This document shows, one piece after another, positions 60,328 to 64,000 of a stretch of DNA of 64,000 nucleotides. Each line of letters opens with the position of its first letter. Within the stretch, counting starts at the first letter, position 1. Source of the DNA: Pleurodeles waltl (taxonomy: Eukaryota > Chordata > Amphibia > Caudata > Salamandridae); assembly GCF_031143425.1 (NCBI RefSeq), contig NC_090450.1:219491442-219555441 (forward strand), in the 5' to 3' direction. The notes beneath the pieces are model-generated. The model did no database searches, was not told the DNA's origin, and saw only the letters and a program-made list of their open reading frames with translations. The translations under genes and the position numbers were made by a program.

Positions 60328-60479
60328 CCCCCTTCCCCTAGCGCCTTGAGACCCTCACGGGTGAGTAGCGTGCTACCCAAGGGTAGGTCGCTCCCCCTGC
60401 CGCTGCAACTCCTCCAGGTTCCTGAGTTCCTGAGACGCACCTCACAGTAAGTACCCCCCCCTCCCAGCCCCTCGCTCTG

Positions 60480-61090
60480 CCCTCTGTTCTTCGTTTTTTG
60501 TATCTTCTTCTGTGCTCTTCTGTGTTCTTCTGTGTTCTTCCGGTCTTCCTTTCTTCTCTCCTTCCGGTCTTCTGATCTTCCTTTCTTCTCTCCTTCCGGT
60601 CTTCTGTTCTTCTGTTCTTCTGTTCTTCTTGTCTTCTTGTCTTCTGTTCTTCTTGTCTTCTGACTTCGGCTCTTCTGCCTCCTCCGTCCTCTTCTCCCCG
60701 CGCCTGCCCTCCTGCTCCTGCCTCATCCCCCTCCCCCACTCGCATCCCCCTCTCTATCTCCCCTATCTAACCCGCTCACTATCTACCTCCCTCACTCCTC
60801 CTATCTACCTATCTCTCTATCTCTCTATCCCACTATCTAACTCCCTCACTCTCCACCTCCTCCTATCTTCCTATCTCTCTATCTATTTCCCTATCTATCG
60901 ATTTCCCTATCCATCTATTTTTTCTATCTATTTCTCTATCTCTCCCCCCTCCCTCACCCCCTCTATTACCTATCTTCCTATCCTCTCACTCTACCTCTCA
61001 CCCACACCGACCTCTACAACCCCCCTCCCCTATCTTCTCAACCCTACTCCTATCTTTCTCCCTTATCTCCTAAACCTCCTAACACTCACC
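60480..61090 (+). repeat. pyrimidine-rich leader with TTCTTCTG and CTAT-type repeats
   Basis: 60500-60670 repeats TTCTTCTG and CTTCCGGTCTTC motifs; 60760-61090 is built of CTATCTAC/CTCCCTCACT-like units. No coding capacity. Confidence 0.8.
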
Positions 61091-61540
61091 CCCCTCCACC
61101 CTTAAACCCCCCTCCCCCAGCTCTTCTCCTCACTCTACCTGTCCCCCCCTCCCTCACGCTTTCCCGCCGCGACCTCCTGCACGCCCCCGCCCCCCAGCTC
61201 CCATTCGCCCCCACCTGACCCCTCCCCCCCTCCTACCTCATATGGCGGCCGCTGCGCGACTGCGCCGCTGGTGCGCCGGAGGCGCACCAGAGGCAAGCCC
61301 GTCTGCGCCCGTCTGCGCCCGTCCGCGCCTGTCCCGCGCCTGTCACGCGCCTGTCCCGCGCCCAGCGCCACGACCCCTGGTCCCTAGCTCTCCCAAACCC
61401 CGCTGACCCGCTACGACCCCTCCACCCTCCACGCCCTCAACCCAGGACGCTCCAACACTTGCTTCCAAGCTCACCCCAAACGCACCCATGGACCCTTCGC
61501 CTGCAACTCCTGCAAACGCACCTTCCACCACGCAACAACC

Positions 61541-64000
61541 ATGACCACAAGCCCACGCACCATCAACCACCTCAAGTGCATCCTAGTCAACGCTCGCTCC
61601 GTCCACAAACACGCCGTTGAACTCTGGGACCTCCTGGACTCCATAGCACCGGACGTCGCCTTCATCACGGAGACCTGGATGAACGCCTCCTTGGCCCCTG
61701 ACATCGCCAATGCCATCCCCGAAGGCTACAAGATCTCCAGAAAAGACCACACCAACCAGGTAGGAGGAGGTATCGCCATTGTCTTCAAAGACTCCATCAG
61801 CGTCACCATCTCCACCGAAGACACCCCTCTCGCCGCTGAACACCTGCATTTTCAGATTCGCACCGATCCAAGGACCACCCTCAGAGGATCCCTCATCTAC
61901 CGTCCTCCCGGGCCACGCGCCCCTTTCAGCGACGCCATCGCTGACTTCATCTCCCCGCACGCCCTCGCCTCGCCGGACTACATCCTCCTAGGTGACCTCA
62001 ACTTCCATCTGGAACAAAACAACGACCCCAACACCACCACCCTGCTCGACAACCTCGCCAACCTCGGCCTCAAACAACTGGTGAACACCGCCACCCACAT
62101 CGCCGGACACACGCTTGACCCCATCTTCTCCGCCAGCAAACACGTCTTCTTCAGCCACGCCTCCGCCCTACACTGGACCGACCACAGCTGCATCCACTTC
62201 ACATTCCGACGCGAGACCCGCCACCTCCGCACCCAACCCATCCCTCGTCGACAGTGGAACAAGATCCCCGAAGAGCAACTCTTCACCGCACTCTCCGCCA
62301 ACCAACCCACCATCACCACCGACCCCAACGACGCAGCCCTCAACCTCACAAACTGGATCTCCAACTGCGCAGACATCATTGCTCCCCTCAAACGCACGCA
62401 TCGACAGACCAACACCAAAAAACCTCTCTGGTTCTCTGACACCCTCAAAGAATCAAAGAAAACTTGTCGCGCCCTTGAGAAAGCCTGGCGCAAGGACCGC
62501 ACCGCTGACAACATGACTGCCCTCAAGAACGCTACCCGCGAACACCACCACCTGATCCGCGCCGCCAAAAGGAACTTTTTCACCGACAGACTGGACAAAA
62601 ACAGATACAACAGCAGAGAACTCTTCAGCATCGTCAAGGAGTTCTCCAACCCCAGCGCCAACGCCGTCACGCCCTCACAGGGTCTGTGCGAATCCCTCGC
62701 CACTTTCTTCCATCGCAAGATTAGTGACCTCCATGACAGCTTCGGACACCAGACCCAACCAAACACCACCGAACCGGCATCCACGGCCATCACCCTCAAC
62801 AACTGGTCCCACATCAACACGGAAGAAACCAAATACATCATGAACTCTATCCACTCCGGCGCCCCTTCGGACCCCTGCCCGCACTTCATCTTTAACCAAG
62901 CCGACGACATCATCGCCCCGCACCTCCAGACCGTCATCAACTCTTCTTTTTCTTCTGCTACCTTCCCCGAATGCTGGAAACACGCCGAAGTCAACGCCCT
63001 ACTAAAGAAACCTACGGCTGACCCAAACGACCTGAAAAACTTCCGCCCCATCTCTCTTCTGCCTTTCCCAGCCAAAGTAATAGAGAAGACCGTCAACAAA
63101 CAGCTGACCACCTTCCTGGAAGACAACAACCTGCTCGACCCCTCACAAACCGGATTCCGAACCAACCACAGCACTGAAACTGCCCTCATCTCAGTCACTG
63201 ACGACATCAGAACCCTGATGGACAACGGTGAAACAGTCGTCCTCATTCTGCTCGACCTCTCGGCTGCCTTTGACACCGTCTGTCACCGCACCCTAATCAC
63301 CCGCCTCCGCTCCACTGGAATCCAGGGCCAGGCCCTGGACTGGATCGCCTCCTTCCTCTCAAACCGTTCCCAAAGAGTTTACCTCCCTCCGTTTCGCTCA
63401 GAACCCACCGAGATCATCTGCGGCGTACCCCAAGGCTCATCACTCAGCCCGACACTCTTCAATGTCTACATGAGCCCCCTCGCCAACATCGTACGCAAGC
63501 ACGACATCATCATCACCTCCTACGCCGACGACACCCAACTTATACTCTCCCTCACCAAGGACCCCGCCAGCGCCAAGACCAACCTACAAGAGGGTATGAA
63601 GGACGTCGCAGATTGGATGAGGCTCAGCCGCCTAAAGCTGAACTCTGAAAAAACGGAAGTCCTCATCCTCGGCAACACCCCGTCCGCCTGGGACGACTCC
63701 TGGTGGCCCACGGCCCTCGGCACCGCACCGACCCCCACAGACCACGCCCACAACCTCGGCTTCATCTTGGACCCTCTTCTCACCATGACCAAGCAAGTCA
63801 ACGCCGTGTCCTCCGCCTGCTTCCTCACCCTCCGCATGCTCCGCAAGATCTTCCGCTGGATCCCCGCCGACACCAGAAAAACCGTGACCCACGCCCTCGT
63901 CACGAGCCGCCTGGACTACGGCAACACCCCCTACGCCGGGACCACAGCCAAACTCCAAAATCGCCTGCAACGCATTCAAAACGCCTCGGCCCGCCTCATC
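61541..64000 (+). CDS. LINE endonuclease-reverse transcriptase, apparently intact, 3' partial
   Basis: I read every codon from 61541 to 64000 and found no stop in 820 codons; the previous in-frame stop is TAG at 61385-61387 and the first ATG after it is 61541. Endonuclease: TETWMN at about 43-48, GDLNFH at 151-156, HWTDH at 211-215. RT: LKNFRPISLLPFP from 498, LDLSAAFDTV with D578, GVPQGSS from 628, YADDTQL from 661. The C-terminal region reaches RLQRIQNASARL at the edge. The enzyme nicks DNA and copies its own RNA at the site. Whether a short upstream start or a separate ORF1 exists is unclear. Every lesion of copy 1 is absent here, so the copy is younger or under less decay. Confidence 0.9.
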   Translation, partial: MTTSPRTINHLKCILVNARSVHKHAVELWDLLDSIAPDVAFITETWMNASLAPDIANAIPEGYKISRKDHTNQVGGGIAIVFKDSISVTISTEDTPLAAEHLHFQIRTDPRTTLRGSLIYRPPGPRAPFSDAIADFISPHALASPDYILLGDLNFHLEQNNDPNTTTLLDNLANLGLKQLVNTATHIAGHTLDPIFSASKHVFFSHASALHWTDHSCIHFTFRRETRHLRTQPIPRRQWNKIPEEQLFTALSANQPTITTDPNDAALNLTNWISNCADIIAPLKRTHRQTNTKKPLWFSDTLKESKKTCRALEKAWRKDRTADNMTALKNATREHHHLIRAAKRNFFTDRLDKNRYNSRELFSIVKEFSNPSANAVTPSQGLCESLATFFHRKISDLHDSFGHQTQPNTTEPASTAITLNNWSHINTEETKYIMNSIHSGAPSDPCPHFIFNQADDIIAPHLQTVINSSFSSATFPECWKHAEVNALLKKPTADPNDLKNFRPISLLPFPAKVIEKTVNKQLTTFLEDNNLLDPSQTGFRTNHSTETALISVTDDIRTLMDNGETVVLILLDLSAAFDTVCHRTLITRLRSTGIQGQALDWIASFLSNRSQRVYLPPFRSEPTEIICGVPQGSSLSPTLFNVYMSPLANIVRKHDIIITSYADDTQLILSLTKDPASAKTNLQEGMKDVADWMRLSRLKLNSEKTEVLILGNTPSAWDDSWWPTALGTAPTPTDHAHNLGFILDPLLTMTKQVNAVSSACFLTLRMLRKIFRWIPADTRKTVTHALVTSRLDYGNTPYAGTTAKLQNRLQRIQNASARLI

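Larger units (their letters stand above)
56159..60373 (+). mobile_element. L2/CR1-like LINE, copy 1 (full length, inactive)
   Basis: Consists of a pyrimidine-rich leader, one long endonuclease-RT ORF (broken) and a short 3' tail with GCGCCTTGAGACCCTCACGG. It inserted into the inverted LTR copy. At its 3' end the tail passes directly into the first bases of LINE copy 2. Confidence 0.85.
60374..64000 (+). mobile_element. L2/CR1-like LINE, copy 2 (cut by window end)
   Basis: The first bases (ACCCAAGGGTAGGTCGCTCC) align with the start of copy 1 (ACCCTAGGGTTGGACGCTTC). The leader is pyrimidine-rich like that of copy 1 but its repeats differ. It is followed by an uninterrupted ORF that runs off the window. 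Confidence 0.88.

Noticed and set aside
61978..63276. Minus-strand frame of 432 codons
   Set aside because: It is the antisense of the intact LINE ORF, which has the catalytic motifs on the plus strand; a long stop-free antisense frame follows from its GC-rich codon use.

Overview
The window looks like intergenic DNA from a very large, transposon-filled vertebrate genome, most likely a salamander or newt. That is inferred from the mix seen here: a Gmr1-type Ty3/gypsy element, several long PIF/Harbinger elements, a Penelope-like element, L2/CR1-like and L1-like LINEs, and multi-kilobase LTR-like repeats nested in one another. I recognise no host protein-coding exon, rRNA or functional tRNA gene. 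Almost every coding region belongs to a transposable element, and most are broken by stops, frameshifts or later insertions. The two exceptions are the Gmr1-like gag-pol (open from the left edge to 4093) and the second LINE (open from 61541 to the right edge). Both are cut only by the window.

Layout. 1-4.58 kb: 3' part of a Gmr1-like retrotransposon (SCAN-like gag end, zinc knuckle, protease, integrase, RT, RNase H, in that unusual order). 4.9-9.58 kb: decayed PIF/Harbinger DNA (HARBI1-like transposase plus two Myb/SANT-like fragments). 9.6-9.9 kb: scrap of a Penelope-associated ORF. 9.9-16.3 kb: non-coding repeats, including a 19-bp-arm hairpin, a 32-bp minisatellite, a roughly 110-bp tandem repeat and an LTR-like region. 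16.3-23.39 kb: a large PIF/Harbinger element on the minus strand. 23.48-25.34 kb: minus-strand L1-like ORF2 remains. 25.37-30.44 kb: a MITE followed by a nest of Harbinger-type elements; an autonomous-type copy (25959-29654) sits in a non-autonomous one and itself carries a 190-bp MITE inside its transposase. 31.0-34.45 kb: Penelope-like element with RT and GIY-YIG parts and a decayed hammerhead-like motif. 34.45-47.24 kb: LTR-like repeats, up to three deep around 41.8-46.9 kb. 47.2-50.15 kb: microsatellite and a diverged tandem array. 50.16-55.01 kb: an LTR-like element with a 5-bp target duplication, an internal 1.2-kb duplication and a Penelope-derived inverted repeat inserted in it. 55.26-56.16 kb: an inverted piece of the same LTR family. 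56.16-64.0 kb: two L2/CR1-like LINEs head to tail.

How the parts relate. The record is mainly one of successive insertion. Target duplications, TIRs and interrupted reading frames give relative ages: for example the 190-bp MITE is younger than its Harbinger host, and the 43106-46075 LTR is younger than the 41769-46894 LTR. Three Harbinger copies share an intron at the same codon. All coordinates and motifs were read by eye; family names rest on recognisable motifs and not on a database search.
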